Shown here one piece after another: positions 1 through 9,213 of a DNA stretch of 64,000 nt (the first letter of the stretch is position 1; each line of letters begins with the position of its first letter). Origin of the DNA: Chryseobacterium sp. RU37D (lineage in GTDB: Bacteria; Bacteroidota; Bacteroidia; Flavobacteriales; Weeksellaceae); NCBI RefSeq assembly GCF_900156075.1, contig NZ_FTMM01000002.1:1-64000 (forward strand), given 5' to 3'. A model generated the notes under the pieces. That model saw only the letters and a program-made list of their open reading frames with translations. It had not been told where the DNA came from and searched no databases. The position numbers and the translations under genes were made by a program.

Positions 1-148
1 TACTGATGAGTTCCAGATTATTAGTTTTTTAAATTGCAATCCAAAATTGCTAATTTTCTTGGAACTTTTTTGTCTAAATAAGTTTAAACAACTTCTAATG
101 ATAAATATTTTTCAAAAACTTTTATATTTATAAATTAAAAAAAATCAA

Positions 149-1675
149 ATGGCAGACAAAACACAATTCATTGAGGAATTAAATGCGAGATATACTCCCA
201 AAGGAGATCATATTATATTAGGAAAAGGAATGCTCAACGGGGAAGTAATTCCGGAAGTTAACGTTACGATTCCTTTGAAAACGATTAACCGCCATGGGCT
301 TATTGCCGGAGCTACAGGAACAGGGAAAACCAAAACATTGCAGGTTTTTGCAGAGCAGCTTTCTCACCAGGGGATTCCATCATTGGTTTTGGATATCAAA
401 GGAGATTTTTCCGGGATAGCAGAGGCAGGAAAGGAAAACCCGGCCATTCAGGAAAGATATGCAAAAACACAATTGCCTTACAATCCGCAGGCGTTTCCGG
501 TGGAGCTGATGACCATCTCCGGCGAAAGGGGAGTGAAACTAAGAGCTACTATTACAGAATTCGGTCCAGTTTTATTAAGTAAAATATTGCAATTGAATGA
601 AACCCAACAAAGTATCATGTCAATTGTTTTCAAATATTGTGATGATAAAGGGCTTCCTTTAATTGATTTAAACGATCTCAAAAAAGTCCTTCAGTATGTC
701 ACAGAAAACCCGCAGGGAAAAGTTGAGCTTGCTTCCAATTACGGTTCAATTGCTTCTGCTTCTCTGGGGGCTATTTTACGATCAATTGTCGCTCTTGAGC
801 AGCAGGGAGCTTCCAGCTTTTTCGGAGAATTAAGCTTTGATGTTCACGATTTGCTTCAGACAAGGGACGGAAAAGGAGTTGTAAATATTCTAAGAGTAGC
901 AGATATTCAGAGTAAACCACAATTGTTTTCAACTTTTATGCTTTCTCTTTTTGCAGAAATCTACATGACTTTCCCGGAAGAAGGGGACAGCGGAAAACCG
1001 AAACTTGTATTGTTCATTGATGAGGCTCATTTGATTTTTGATGAATCTTCAAAAGCTCTGGTTTCCCAGATTGAAACGATGGTAAAGCTTATCCGTTCCA
1101 AAGGAGTCGGAATTTATTTTATTACCCAGATTCCGGGAGATGTGCCAGAATCGGTGCTTTCTCAATTAGGGTTAAAAATCCAACATGCCTTAAGAGGCTT
1201 TACGGCGAAAGATAAAAAGGAAATTTCTAAGGCGGTAGAAAATTATCCCACAACAGAATTTTATGATGCTTCTACTTTAATTCAGAACCTTGGTATCGGG
1301 GAGGCTTTTGTAACAGCTCTGGACGAAAAAGGAATTCCTACGCCGTTGGTTCACACCTATTTAATCTCTCCGGAATCAAGAATGGATGTTTTGGATGATT
1401 CAGAAATCACGGAGCTTACCAGCAAATCTGCTTTAGTGGCTAAATACGAGAAGCTTATCGATAATGAATCTGCTTACGAGATTTTAGTAAAAAGAATGGA
1501 ACAGGCGGTTGAAAATTCGGATCCGTCTCAAAAAAGTCGCCCTGTAAAAGAAGAGCCGGGTATGCTGGAGCAGGTGTTAAAAAGCAGCGCAGGAAGAACT
1601 TTCGCTAACACTTTGATGCGTGAAGGGGCAAAAGCGATTTTGGGAATGCTCGGGCTTGGTGGAAGGAAGAGGTAG
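149..1675 (+). CDS. HerA-like helicase/ATPase, DUF853 family
   Basis: A 508-residue P-loop ATPase of the HerA/FtsK-related DUF853 (YjgR-type) family. Walker A is GATGTGKT at residues 54-61, and the Walker B-like stretch LVLFIDEAHLIF has its acidic pair at about residues 291-292. The motif SKGVGIYFITQIPGD that follows is typical of this family. The C-terminal 60 residues are charged and end in a short hydrophobic/glycine stretch (AILGMLGLGGRKR). The family is assumed to be a DNA-translocating or protein-remodelling ATPase, but its physiological role is poorly defined. The gene stands alone, with an AT-rich leader upstream and 162 bp to the next gene. The assignment to family is secure; the biological role is not. 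Confidence 0.9.
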   Translation: MADKTQFIEELNARYTPKGDHIILGKGMLNGEVIPEVNVTIPLKTINRHGLIAGATGTGKTKTLQVFAEQLSHQGIPSLVLDIKGDFSGIAEAGKENPAIQERYAKTQLPYNPQAFPVELMTISGERGVKLRATITEFGPVLLSKILQLNETQQSIMSIVFKYCDDKGLPLIDLNDLKKVLQYVTENPQGKVELASNYGSIASASLGAILRSIVALEQQGASSFFGELSFDVHDLLQTRDGKGVVNILRVADIQSKPQLFSTFMLSLFAEIYMTFPEEGDSGKPKLVLFIDEAHLIFDESSKALVSQIETMVKLIRSKGVGIYFITQIPGDVPESVLSQLGLKIQHALRGFTAKDKKEISKAVENYPTTEFYDASTLIQNLGIGEAFVTALDEKGIPTPLVHTYLISPESRMDVLDDSEITELTSKSALVAKYEKLIDNESAYEILVKRMEQAVENSDPSQKSRPVKEEPGMLEQVLKSSAGRTFANTLMREGAKAILGMLGLGGRKR

Positions 1676-1837
1676 AAGATGGTGTTTAATTATAAATTTT
1701 TCTTTATTTGTTTGGCCGTATTTCCACGGGCTTTAGTTTTGTGATATAATTTTTGCTATTTTAGCAGAATTGCCTTTATTTGGTGAGCAAATTCTGGCTG
1801 ATTAAAAAATAATGAAAAGAAAGTTGTATAAATTTAA

Positions 1838-3061
1838 ATGTATTCAATAATTGATATAGAAAGTAATGGTGCAGGTTACAGAAAAGAATGCATTATAGAT
1901 ATTGCCATTTACAGATATGATGGGCAGAAGATTACAGACCAGTTTATCTCATTGGTAAATCCTGAAAGTGACATTACACCTTTTGTGCAGAAATTGACCA
2001 GCATTACACCAAAAATGGTCAAAACTGCTCCGAAATTTCATGAAATAGCCCGAAGAATTGTAGAAATTACAGAAAATACAACTTTAGTAGGTCATAATAT
2101 TGATTTTGATTATCGAATGCTTCGCCAGTCTTTTCAAAGGCTTGGTTATGACTTTAAAATCAATACGTTAGATACCATTCCTTTAGCGAAAAAACTGATT
2201 CCGGATGAGGTAAGCTATTCGTTAGGAAAATTGGTGAAGTCACTAGGGATTCCTTTAACCAATCATCACCGTGCGGAAGGAGACGCTCGTGCGACTTTGG
2301 AATTATTCAAACTTCTAATCTCTAAAGATACCGAAAACGAGATCATCCAAAAGCAGCATGAGGAAACCAATTCGAAGACTTATATCAACAAGATCAAAGA
2401 GCTAACGCAAGACCTTCCTAACGAAAAAGGCTTTATATATTTCCAGAATGAAGGAGGGAAAATCATTTTTTCTGATCATGTGCAGGACATTAACAAATTT
2501 TCAAAAAAAATTTTTAATTCCAAGTCCAAAAAGTGGGAAACTATTCAAAAAGAGACTGAGCAGATTAATTATGAGCTTACGGGCACTGATGTTATTGCTA
2601 AATTAATTTTAAATTCCAAAGGAATCAGAAAGAGAGAAATCCTTTCTTTCGGGCTCTACTACAGGAACAGTAAATATATTGTTGAGAAAAACAAGCTAAA
2701 TAAAACGGAAAAACCCCTCCTTAAATTCCGATCTTTTACGCAAGGCTCAAAAGCCGTTCAGTTTATAGGTAATATTGCGGTGTATAATGACATTGATGTC
2801 TTTATGCAAAAAATTGAATTCAGGAAACGCAACGAGCTGTGGCTGGGACAAGGCCGGAAATTAGGTGAAAAATTATTCTTAATCATTGAAAACGGCAAAG
2901 TCGTTTCTTATGGCTTTTATGAACTGTTTACTCAAATTCAGACCTTAAGCAAGCTTTCAAAGCTCAAAATCGATCTGTTTTATCAGTCTGCAGATTTGAA
3001 TAATGAATTGCAGCTGGCCTTGCTTCGTGGTGATTTTGAGACGCTTCCGTTACCGAAATAA
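1838..3061 (+). CDS. DnaQ-like 3'-5' exonuclease with degenerate GIY-YIG-type C-terminal half
   Basis: Residues 1-170 form a DEDDh exonuclease of the DnaQ/epsilon type: DIESNG supplies the first D and E, HNIDFDYRML the second D, and HHRAEGDA the H and last D. In related Bacteroidota proteins this domain is followed by a UvrC-like GIY-YIG nuclease domain. Here residues from about 190 align in spirit (DLPNEKGFIYF, then GKIIFSDHVQDINKF and YELTGTDVIAKLI), but the expected YIGK and the catalytic arginine and glutamate positions appear to be lost. The cysteine-containing segment that usually follows also seems absent. The protein is therefore probably an exonuclease with a dead nuclease-like appendage. 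The exonuclease call is firm; the degenerate GIY-YIG reading rests on my recollection of homologues. Confidence 0.85.
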   Translation: MYSIIDIESNGAGYRKECIIDIAIYRYDGQKITDQFISLVNPESDITPFVQKLTSITPKMVKTAPKFHEIARRIVEITENTTLVGHNIDFDYRMLRQSFQRLGYDFKINTLDTIPLAKKLIPDEVSYSLGKLVKSLGIPLTNHHRAEGDARATLELFKLLISKDTENEIIQKQHEETNSKTYINKIKELTQDLPNEKGFIYFQNEGGKIIFSDHVQDINKFSKKIFNSKSKKWETIQKETEQINYELTGTDVIAKLILNSKGIRKREILSFGLYYRNSKYIVEKNKLNKTEKPLLKFRSFTQGSKAVQFIGNIAVYNDIDVFMQKIEFRKRNELWLGQGRKLGEKLFLIIENGKVVSYGFYELFTQIQTLSKLSKLKIDLFYQSADLNNELQLALLRGDFETLPLPK

Positions 3062-3259
3062 TTAATAAAGTTATTTCCTAAATAATTACTGTCATTAGAA
3101 CTTCAGAGGTAAAAAAGATGTTTTATGTAATTTGCAAATATTAAAATTCGCAGGATAAAACACTTTTAAAACCACTTTAAAAGCACATTGTTCTTTTAAG
3201 ATAAAGAATTTAAGCATAATATTCCGTCTGTTTGATTTTAAATTAAAACAATTTCTTAC

Positions 3260-3267
3260 TACCTTTG
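3260..3267 (+). promoter_or_regulatory. Promoter -7 box for lysA
   Basis: TACCTTTG followed by C matches the Bacteroidota -7 consensus TAnnTTTG, 34 bp before the lysA start. A TTTG lies at 3231-3234, but the 25-bp spacer is longer than usual, so the -33 element is uncertain. Confidence 0.55.
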
Positions 3268-3301
3268 CATTTCCTTTTAACGATAAGTTTTTTACTTAAT
3301 T

Positions 3302-4501
3302 ATGAATTCAAAAGAATTATTAAAGATTGCCAATGAGTTTGGTACACCGGTGTATGCTTATGATGCAGATTCGATTAAAAATCAATATGAAAAACTTACA
3401 TCTTCTTTTTTAAAACATACAAAGTTCTTTTATGCAGCGAAGGCATTGACAAACATCAATATTCTTAAGTATGTCAGGAACCTGGGTGCTTCTTTGGATT
3501 GCGTTTCTATTAATGAAGTAAAACTTGGCCTGAAAGCAGGATTCCCGAAAGAAAAAATATTATTCACACCCAATTGTGTAGATCTTGCAGAGATTGAGGA
3601 AGCAATGACGTTTGGAGTGCATATTAATATTGATAATATCTCGATCCTCGAGCAGTTTGGAAATAAATACGGCAATACGTACCCGATTCTGGTAAGGATT
3701 AACCCTCATATTTTTGCCGGAGGTAATTATAAAATTTCGACCGGCCATATCGACAGTAAGTTCGGTATTTCCATCCACCAGGTGCGCCACATCGAAAGAG
3801 TGATGAAATCTACTAACCTTAACGTAGAAGGGCTTCACATGCATACAGGAAGCGAGATCAAAGACGCTGATGTTTTCCTGCAGGCTTTAGATATTATGCT
3901 TGAGCTTTCTGAGCATTTCCCGAACCTGAAATATCTGGATATGGGAAGCGGCTTCAAAATTCCTTATCAGGACACTGAAGAAGAGACGGATGTGAAAACT
4001 TTGGGTAAAAAAGTAGAAAAAGTAATTTCAGAATTCTCAAAATCTACAGGCAAAAAGTTTGAATTGTGGTTTGAGCCGGGAAAATTCCTGGTAGGGAAGA
4101 GCGGGTATTTATTAGTTAAAGCCAATGTGATTAAACAAACAACAGCAACTGTTTTCGTAGGGGTAAACTCTGGGTTTAACCACCTGATCCGCCCGATGTT
4201 CTATGATTCTTATCATGTCATTGAAAATTTATCCAACCCTAAAGGTGCTGAAAGAATATATACGGTAGTCGGAAATATTTGTGAAACAGACACTTTTGCG
4301 TGGGACAGAAAGCTGAATGAGGTAAGAGAAGGTGATATTCTGGCATTCCAGAATGCAGGGGCTTATGGTTTTGAGATGAGTTCCAACTTTAATTCGAGAT
4401 TAAAGCCGGCTGAAGTTCTGTATCTGGACGGAAAAGCTCATTTGATCAGAAAAAGAGATGAATTTGAGGATCTTTTAAGAAATCAGATTGAGGTATTGTA
4501 A
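3302..4501 (+). CDS. lysA: Diaminopimelate decarboxylase
   Basis: A 399-residue fold-type III PLP enzyme that decarboxylates meso-diaminopimelate to L-lysine, the last step of lysine synthesis. The PLP lysine is K47 in FFYAAKALTN. The glycine-rich phosphate-binding region (LDMGSGFKIPY), the EPGKFLV motif and the C-terminal substrate motif GNICETDTFAWDR (in place of the common CESGD) are all present in the expected order. Its length is normal for the family. It has its own promoter and a strong terminator directly after the stop, so it is probably monocistronic. Related decarboxylases act on carboxynorspermidine or ornithine, but the CETD motif and overall match favour LysA. Confidence 0.93.
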   Translation: MNSKELLKIANEFGTPVYAYDADSIKNQYEKLTSSFLKHTKFFYAAKALTNINILKYVRNLGASLDCVSINEVKLGLKAGFPKEKILFTPNCVDLAEIEEAMTFGVHINIDNISILEQFGNKYGNTYPILVRINPHIFAGGNYKISTGHIDSKFGISIHQVRHIERVMKSTNLNVEGLHMHTGSEIKDADVFLQALDIMLELSEHFPNLKYLDMGSGFKIPYQDTEEETDVKTLGKKVEKVISEFSKSTGKKFELWFEPGKFLVGKSGYLLVKANVIKQTTATVFVGVNSGFNHLIRPMFYDSYHVIENLSNPKGAERIYTVVGNICETDTFAWDRKLNEVREGDILAFQNAGAYGFEMSSNFNSRLKPAEVLYLDGKAHLIRKRDEFEDLLRNQIEVL

Positions 4502-4514
4502 AAAAATAATTAAA

Positions 4515-4546
4515 AGAAACTTCGCTGTAAGGCGAGGTTTCTTTTG
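4515..4546 (+). terminator. Intrinsic terminator after lysA
   Basis: Inverted repeat AGAAACTTCGC / GCGAGGTTTCT with a short loop, followed by a T-rich tail, 14 bp after the lysA stop. Confidence 0.8.
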
Positions 4547-4577
4547 TTGTAATTTTAATTAATTTAAAAATAAAATC

Positions 4578-5063
4578 ATGAAAACACTGGCGTTATTTTT
4601 AGGGCTTTTTGTTTCAAATTTGGTGTTTGCGCAATTCGATGTAGAAGAAAGGGATGATAATTTTATTACAGAAAACAACAAAAATATTCTTAAAATAGAT
4701 ATCAAGGAGCCGCTTTTGCAGGTTGCAGTAAAGAATTGCAACGATTTTAAGGCTGCGAATTTTGAAGGAGGTATTCCTGCATATAAAGAAATGCTGAGGA
4801 AATATATGTATGACTATCTGAATACAGAATTTTATGTCCTGAATGGTGATTTTACATTTACAATGACCATTGATCAGACAGGAAAAGTCACTAATATCGA
4901 AGGCTCCCCAAAAGTTGAAAACAGCCAGATTTTCTTTGATGATATGAAATATGTCGTAAGAAGAATCAAGAAAAACTGGATTCCCGCAAGCTGTAATGGG
5001 CAGCCGATAACTTCACAGATTAAAATTAAAATGAATCTGTCTGCGATTGCGACGGATGTTTAA
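4578..5063 (+). CDS. Secreted protein with TonB C-terminal-like domain
   Basis: A 161-residue protein with a clear signal peptide (MKTLALFLGLFVSNLVFAQ). The mature part resembles the TonB C-terminal fold: FKAANFEGGIPAYKEML near the start, FTMTIDQTGKVTNIEG in the middle, then VVRRIKKNWIPASCNGQPITSQIKIKMNLS. The W-x-P-A-x-x-N-G pattern is typical of periplasmic TonB_C-like proteins in Bacteroidota. There is no N-terminal anchor suggesting a true energy transducer, so it is probably a soluble periplasmic relative. It is isolated between lysA and miaB. The specific function is unknown. Confidence 0.7.
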   Translation: MKTLALFLGLFVSNLVFAQFDVEERDDNFITENNKNILKIDIKEPLLQVAVKNCNDFKAANFEGGIPAYKEMLRKYMYDYLNTEFYVLNGDFTFTMTIDQTGKVTNIEGSPKVENSQIFFDDMKYVVRRIKKNWIPASCNGQPITSQIKIKMNLSAIATDV

Positions 5064-5124
5064 AATATTTATTATCTTGAATTAATTAAAAAAAACTGGC
5101 CTGCCATTCTGGCACAATATTTTG

Positions 5125-5132
5125 TATCTTTG
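5125..5132 (+). promoter_or_regulatory. Promoter -7 box for miaB
   Basis: TATCTTTG followed by C is a perfect TAnnTTTG match, 78 bp upstream of the miaB GTG start. No clean TTTG is seen at -33. Confidence 0.6.
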
Positions 5133-5210
5133 CAAATTCAAGAAGTTCAGAATTTAAATAGCAAGTAGAATCCTTGAACTTTAAATATTGAACCTTAAAC
5201 AGATACTACC

Positions 5211-6653
5211 GTGCAGGAAAAATATATAGACGAAACAAAACAGGGAGAAGCTTTTGCGATTGCAGAAAAAGCGGGAAACTCTAAGAAATTATTCTTGGAA
5301 AGCTATGGCTGTCAGATGAATTTCTCTGATTCTGAAATCGTTGCATCAATTCTTAATGAGCAGGGATATAATACCACTCTTAAAGCTGAAGAAGCAGATC
5401 TTATCCTTTTAAATACATGCTCAATCCGTGAAAAAGCTGAGCAGACCGTGAGAATGCGCCTTTCCCAGTTCAAAAACCTGAAAAAAGGAAAACCAAACAT
5501 GACGGTTGGAGTTTTAGGCTGTATGGCTGAAAGACTGAAAACCAAATTCTTAGAAGAAGAACAATTGGTTGATCTTGTGGTTGGACCAGATGCTTATAGA
5601 GATTTACCTAATCTTTTAAAGGAAACCGAAGACGGAAGAGATGCCATCAATGTAATTCTTTCAAAAGAAGAAACGTATGCGGATATCAACCCTGTCCGAT
5701 TGGGCGGAAACGGTGTTACAGCCTATGTAACCATTACAAGGGGTTGCGATAATATGTGCACATTCTGCGTTGTGCCATTTACAAGAGGAAGGGAAAGAAG
5801 CCGTGACCCGCATTCTATCCTGGAAGAGTGCAAAGATCTTTGGAACAACGGATACAAGGAAATTACCTTATTAGGACAAAATGTAGATTCTTACCTATGG
5901 TACGGAGGCGGCCCGAAAAAAGATTTTGCCAAAGCATCTGAAATGCAAAAAGCTACTGCTGTTAATTTTGCTCAATTGCTTGATTTAGTGGCTAAAGCTG
6001 TGCCTGAAATGAGAATCAGATTTTCAACTTCCAATCCTCAGGATATGAGCCTTGATGTGTTCAGAATGATGGCAAAGCATGAGAATATTTGTAAATATGT
6101 TCATTTACCGGTTCAAAGTGGAAGCAACAATATGCTTACAGCGATGAACAGGCAGCATACCCGTGAAGAATATTTAGATTTAATTAAAAAAGCTAAAGAA
6201 ATAGTTCCTGAAGTGGCATTTTCTCAGGATATGATCGTTGGTTTCTGCAACGAAACCGAAGAAGATCACCAGGATACCTTAAGCCTGATGAGAGAAGTGG
6301 AGTATGATTATGGCTATATGTTCGCCTATTCAGAAAGACCGGGAACTCCGGCGCATAAGAAAATGGAAGACAATATTCCGGTAGATATTAAACAAAGACG
6401 TTTAGCGGAAGTTATTGCTTTACAAGGCGAATTGTCTAGAAAACGTATGAAATCTTATGTAGGAAGAGTTCATCAGATCTTAATTGAAGGAACCTCCAAA
6501 AAGAACGAAAACCAGTGGAAGGGAAGAAACTCTCAAAATGCTGTATGTGTTTTTGATAAGCTTGAAGGACAAAAAATTGGTGACATTGTGGATGTTTTTG
6601 TATTCGATAACACCCAAGGCACACTTTTGGGGGAAACAGTACACAATAACTAA
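5211..6653 (+). CDS. miaB: tRNA-2-methylthio-N6-dimethylallyladenosine synthase
   Basis: A radical-SAM methylthiotransferase (480 aa) that adds a methylthio group to i6A37 in tRNAs reading UNN codons. The N-terminal UPF0004 domain carries its three cluster cysteines (ESYGCQMN at C34, LLNTCSIREKAE, GVLGCMAER). The radical-SAM cluster is GCDNMCTFC (C179, C183, C186), and a TRAM domain fills the last 70 residues. The start is a GTG (5211); there is no in-frame ATG before the conserved region, and the N-terminal 25 residues are a plausible extension. It is transcribed from the TATCTTTG promoter with a leader of about 70 nt. Confidence 0.95.
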   Translation: MQEKYIDETKQGEAFAIAEKAGNSKKLFLESYGCQMNFSDSEIVASILNEQGYNTTLKAEEADLILLNTCSIREKAEQTVRMRLSQFKNLKKGKPNMTVGVLGCMAERLKTKFLEEEQLVDLVVGPDAYRDLPNLLKETEDGRDAINVILSKEETYADINPVRLGGNGVTAYVTITRGCDNMCTFCVVPFTRGRERSRDPHSILEECKDLWNNGYKEITLLGQNVDSYLWYGGGPKKDFAKASEMQKATAVNFAQLLDLVAKAVPEMRIRFSTSNPQDMSLDVFRMMAKHENICKYVHLPVQSGSNNMLTAMNRQHTREEYLDLIKKAKEIVPEVAFSQDMIVGFCNETEEDHQDTLSLMREVEYDYGYMFAYSERPGTPAHKKMEDNIPVDIKQRRLAEVIALQGELSRKRMKSYVGRVHQILIEGTSKKNENQWKGRNSQNAVCVFDKLEGQKIGDIVDVFVFDNTQGTLLGETVHNN

Positions 6654-6709
6654 TTTGGCTTTTAGCCTATATTTAATAATTATTATCAATAGTAAAATAA
6701 ACTCAGACA

Positions 6710-7141
6710 ATGGAAAAATTTCATAAATATTGCCTAAGTGTATTGTTGGTAATAATCTGCAGCAATATTTCGGCGCAGATCAGTAATGAATCTGTTGATA
6801 ATGAGGATTGTAAGCAGTTGTACGAGCTGTACAGCCGAATCTTGAACTATGATTGCAGCACTTCACCGGAATTTTGCATAAAGAAAGATTCAAAATGCCA
6901 TTTGGCAATTCACAGCAGACAGAACGCAGGTGATATTATTGGAAAAATATTTCCTGGAAAACCCGAATTTAATTTATTTAAAAATAAAGAAGGAGCCGTT
7001 TTTTCACAAAAACAAAAGCATCAGCAGCTTCTAATGAATTTCGAAAAAAACAGCGAAGAGAGTGTCTTTGCACCTATTTTATATTTTAAAACTAAAGTTT
7101 CAAAGGTTAGAAACAAAGATTATTTGGATGTAATTGGTTAA
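6710..7141 (+). CDS. Hypothetical secreted protein
   Basis: A 143-residue protein with a signal peptide (hydrophobic LSVLLVIICSNISAQ). The mature part has five cysteines within about 45 residues (EDCKQLY, YDCSTSPEFC, SKCHLAI and one near the signal), suggesting disulfide bonding in the periplasm. The C-terminal half is basic and polar. I do not recognise a family. It lies between miaB and the sigma-54 regulator, 56 and 83 bp from its neighbours, in the same direction. Confidence 0.6.
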   Translation: MEKFHKYCLSVLLVIICSNISAQISNESVDNEDCKQLYELYSRILNYDCSTSPEFCIKKDSKCHLAIHSRQNAGDIIGKIFPGKPEFNLFKNKEGAVFSQKQKHQQLLMNFEKNSEESVFAPILYFKTKVSKVRNKDYLDVIG

Positions 7142-7224
7142 AAAACTAAAAAAAATTTAAACTAATTAATGATTCTGCAGCATATAAATGCAGATGTAAA
7201 CTTAAATCAATAATCTATTTACTT

Positions 7225-8514
7225 ATGAGCAACGAGCTTCAAAATATAAAAAACCGTTTCGGAATTATCGGAAATTTTCCGGCTTTAAATCGTGCGTTGG
7301 AAAAAGCAATCCAGGTAGCACCTACAGATATTTCAGTTTTAGTGATTGGGGAAAGTGGTGTAGGGAAAGAATTTATCCCAAAAATCATCCATTCAGAATC
7401 CAAAAGAAAACATCAGCCTTATATTGTGGTTAACTGCGGGGCAATCCCGGAGGGAACTATCGATTCTGAACTTTTCGGCCACGAAAAAGGTGCGTTTACA
7501 GGGGCTACGGCCACGCGAAAAGGATATTTCGAAGTAGCTGACGGTGGAACGATTTTCCTTGATGAGGTTGGAGAATTACCTTTACAGACGCAGGTTCGTC
7601 TTTTGAGGGTTTTAGAAAGCGGTGAATTCATGAAGGTAGGTTCTTCTCAGGTTCAGAAGACCAATGTGAGAATTGTGGCCGCTACCAATGTCAATATGAT
7701 GAAAGCCATTCAGGACGGGAGGTTCCGTGAAGATTTGTATTACCGTCTGAATACGGTTCAGATTGATATGCCCCCTTTACGAGAAAGAAAGGGAGATATT
7801 CATTTGTTATTCAGAAAGTTTGCTATAGATTTTGCTGAAAAATACAGAATGCCGGAATTGGAATTAGAACCAAGTGCTGTTCATTACATTGAAAATTATA
7901 CGTTTCCCGGTAATGTCCGCCAATTGAGAAATCTGGTAGAGCAGATGACGGTGGTAGAGAGAAACCGACACGTTATGGTAGAAAAATTAGCTGAATATAT
8001 CCCAATGGATGCCCATTTGCCAATGGTGGTTAACCAGCCGAACAGCCAGAAGCAGTCCGATTTCAGCAGCGAAAGGGAAATCATGTACAAAATTCTCTTT
8101 GATATGCGAAATGATATCAATGATTTAAAATCGTTAACTTCAGAGCTGATAAAGAACCGCGGAGCTTCTGATCTTAGCAGCCATGAGAAAAACCTAATAA
8201 ACAGGATTTATACTCCTGAAACACAGCAGAATATGGCACCAAATTCTTTATTGTATTTTGAAAATAAAAATGATACACCTGTCATTCAGAATCCAACCAT
8301 TATTTCAAGTCCTGAAAACAGCTATGAAGATATTGAAGATATTGAAATTGAAGAAAACAGACCAGAATCTTTGTCTCTTCAGAATAATGAAAAAGATTTG
8401 ATTATCAGGGCATTGGAGAAACATAAGGGCCGCAGGAACAAAGCCGCGGACGAGCTGGGAATTTCGCAAAGAACATTATACAGAAAAATAAAACAATATA
8501 ACTTAGAAGAATAA
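7225..8514 (+). CDS. Sigma-54-dependent transcriptional activator (AAA+ with Fis-type HTH)
   Basis: A 429-residue enhancer-binding protein. The AAA+ domain begins almost at the N terminus: Walker A GESGVGKE at 42-49, the sigma-54-contacting GAFTGA loop intact at 89-94, then the Walker B stretch GGTIFLDEVGELP and the arginine-finger region FREDLYYRLNTV. A Fis-type helix-turn-helix ends the protein (KHKGRRNKAADELGISQRTLYRKIKQY). There is no receiver, PAS or GAF domain, so activity must be set by expression, a partner or oligomerisation. Residues about 270-385 are a variable acidic linker. It is the first gene of a close run with a membrane protein and lptE. Confidence 0.92.
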   Translation: MSNELQNIKNRFGIIGNFPALNRALEKAIQVAPTDISVLVIGESGVGKEFIPKIIHSESKRKHQPYIVVNCGAIPEGTIDSELFGHEKGAFTGATATRKGYFEVADGGTIFLDEVGELPLQTQVRLLRVLESGEFMKVGSSQVQKTNVRIVAATNVNMMKAIQDGRFREDLYYRLNTVQIDMPPLRERKGDIHLLFRKFAIDFAEKYRMPELELEPSAVHYIENYTFPGNVRQLRNLVEQMTVVERNRHVMVEKLAEYIPMDAHLPMVVNQPNSQKQSDFSSEREIMYKILFDMRNDINDLKSLTSELIKNRGASDLSSHEKNLINRIYTPETQQNMAPNSLLYFENKNDTPVIQNPTIISSPENSYEDIEDIEIEENRPESLSLQNNEKDLIIRALEKHKGRRNKAADELGISQRTLYRKIKQYNLEE

Positions 8515-8523
8515 AAATTAAGG

Positions 8524-9213
8524 ATGAATTTTGATTTAATAACAAGCAAAGGTTACAATTTCAACATCGGAAAATATATTTCTGAAGGATTCGAATTATT
8601 TAAAAAAGATATGGGAGGCTTTATTCTCGCGACATTGCTGGCCATAGTAATGAGCATCATCCCTTTCTGCGGAATTCTGGCTCTGGGAAATTTTTTCAGG
8701 ATCTGTAAAAAAGTAGACGAAGGTCAAAAATTAGAAGCCGGAGATATTTTTGATTTTACTGACTTTTGGGTGTATTTTAAATTCTTCATCTTATTGATTG
8801 CTGTAATATTAGTATTGATGATTCCTGTACAGATTTCATTAATCCCGCTTATCGTTGCAACAAAAGAAGGTGATCATTTGGATCCTGCAATTTTAATGGG
8901 AGGTATGGGAATCTGGATTATTCTTTATATTTTGTTTTTAGTTGCATTCAGTGTGTCATTTTACTTTGTACAGCCTCTTATTTCCATTTACAGGATACAG
9001 AGTGTGAGACAGGCTTTTTCGCTTTCATGGGGAATTGCTAAGAAGAACTTTTTAATGATACTTCTTTTCACTATTGTGGTGGGGATCATTGCAGAATTGG
9101 GGATTTTGGCCTGCGGGTTTGGATTATTTTTCACAATTCCGTTGGGTATCTGCATTAAATATGTTAGCTTTAAAGACGTTTTGGAAACACAGAATCAAAA
9201 AGTGGGTTTATGA
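8524..9213 (+). CDS. Polytopic membrane protein of unknown function
   Basis: A 229-residue integral membrane protein with about five hydrophobic segments (near residues 32-55, 72-98, 120-145, 165-190 and 190-212). No catalytic motif is visible. The repeated SLSWGIAKKNF-like amphipathic segment before the last helices resembles DUF975-type membrane proteins, but I do not claim membership. It starts 9 bp after the sigma-54 activator, and its TGA overlaps the lptE ATG (ATGA), so these genes are translated together. Confidence 0.7.
   Translation: MNFDLITSKGYNFNIGKYISEGFELFKKDMGGFILATLLAIVMSIIPFCGILALGNFFRICKKVDEGQKLEAGDIFDFTDFWVYFKFFILLIAVILVLMIPVQISLIPLIVATKEGDHLDPAILMGGMGIWIILYILFLVAFSVSFYFVQPLISIYRIQSVRQAFSLSWGIAKKNFLMILLFTIVVGIIAELGILACGFGLFFTIPLGICIKYVSFKDVLETQNQKVGL

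Noticed and set aside
5108..5124. TGGCAC..TTTG before miaB as a sigma-54 -24/-12 promoter
   Set aside because: The spacing is one base too long and the GC of the -12 element is missing; a perfect TAnnTTTG box lies right there.
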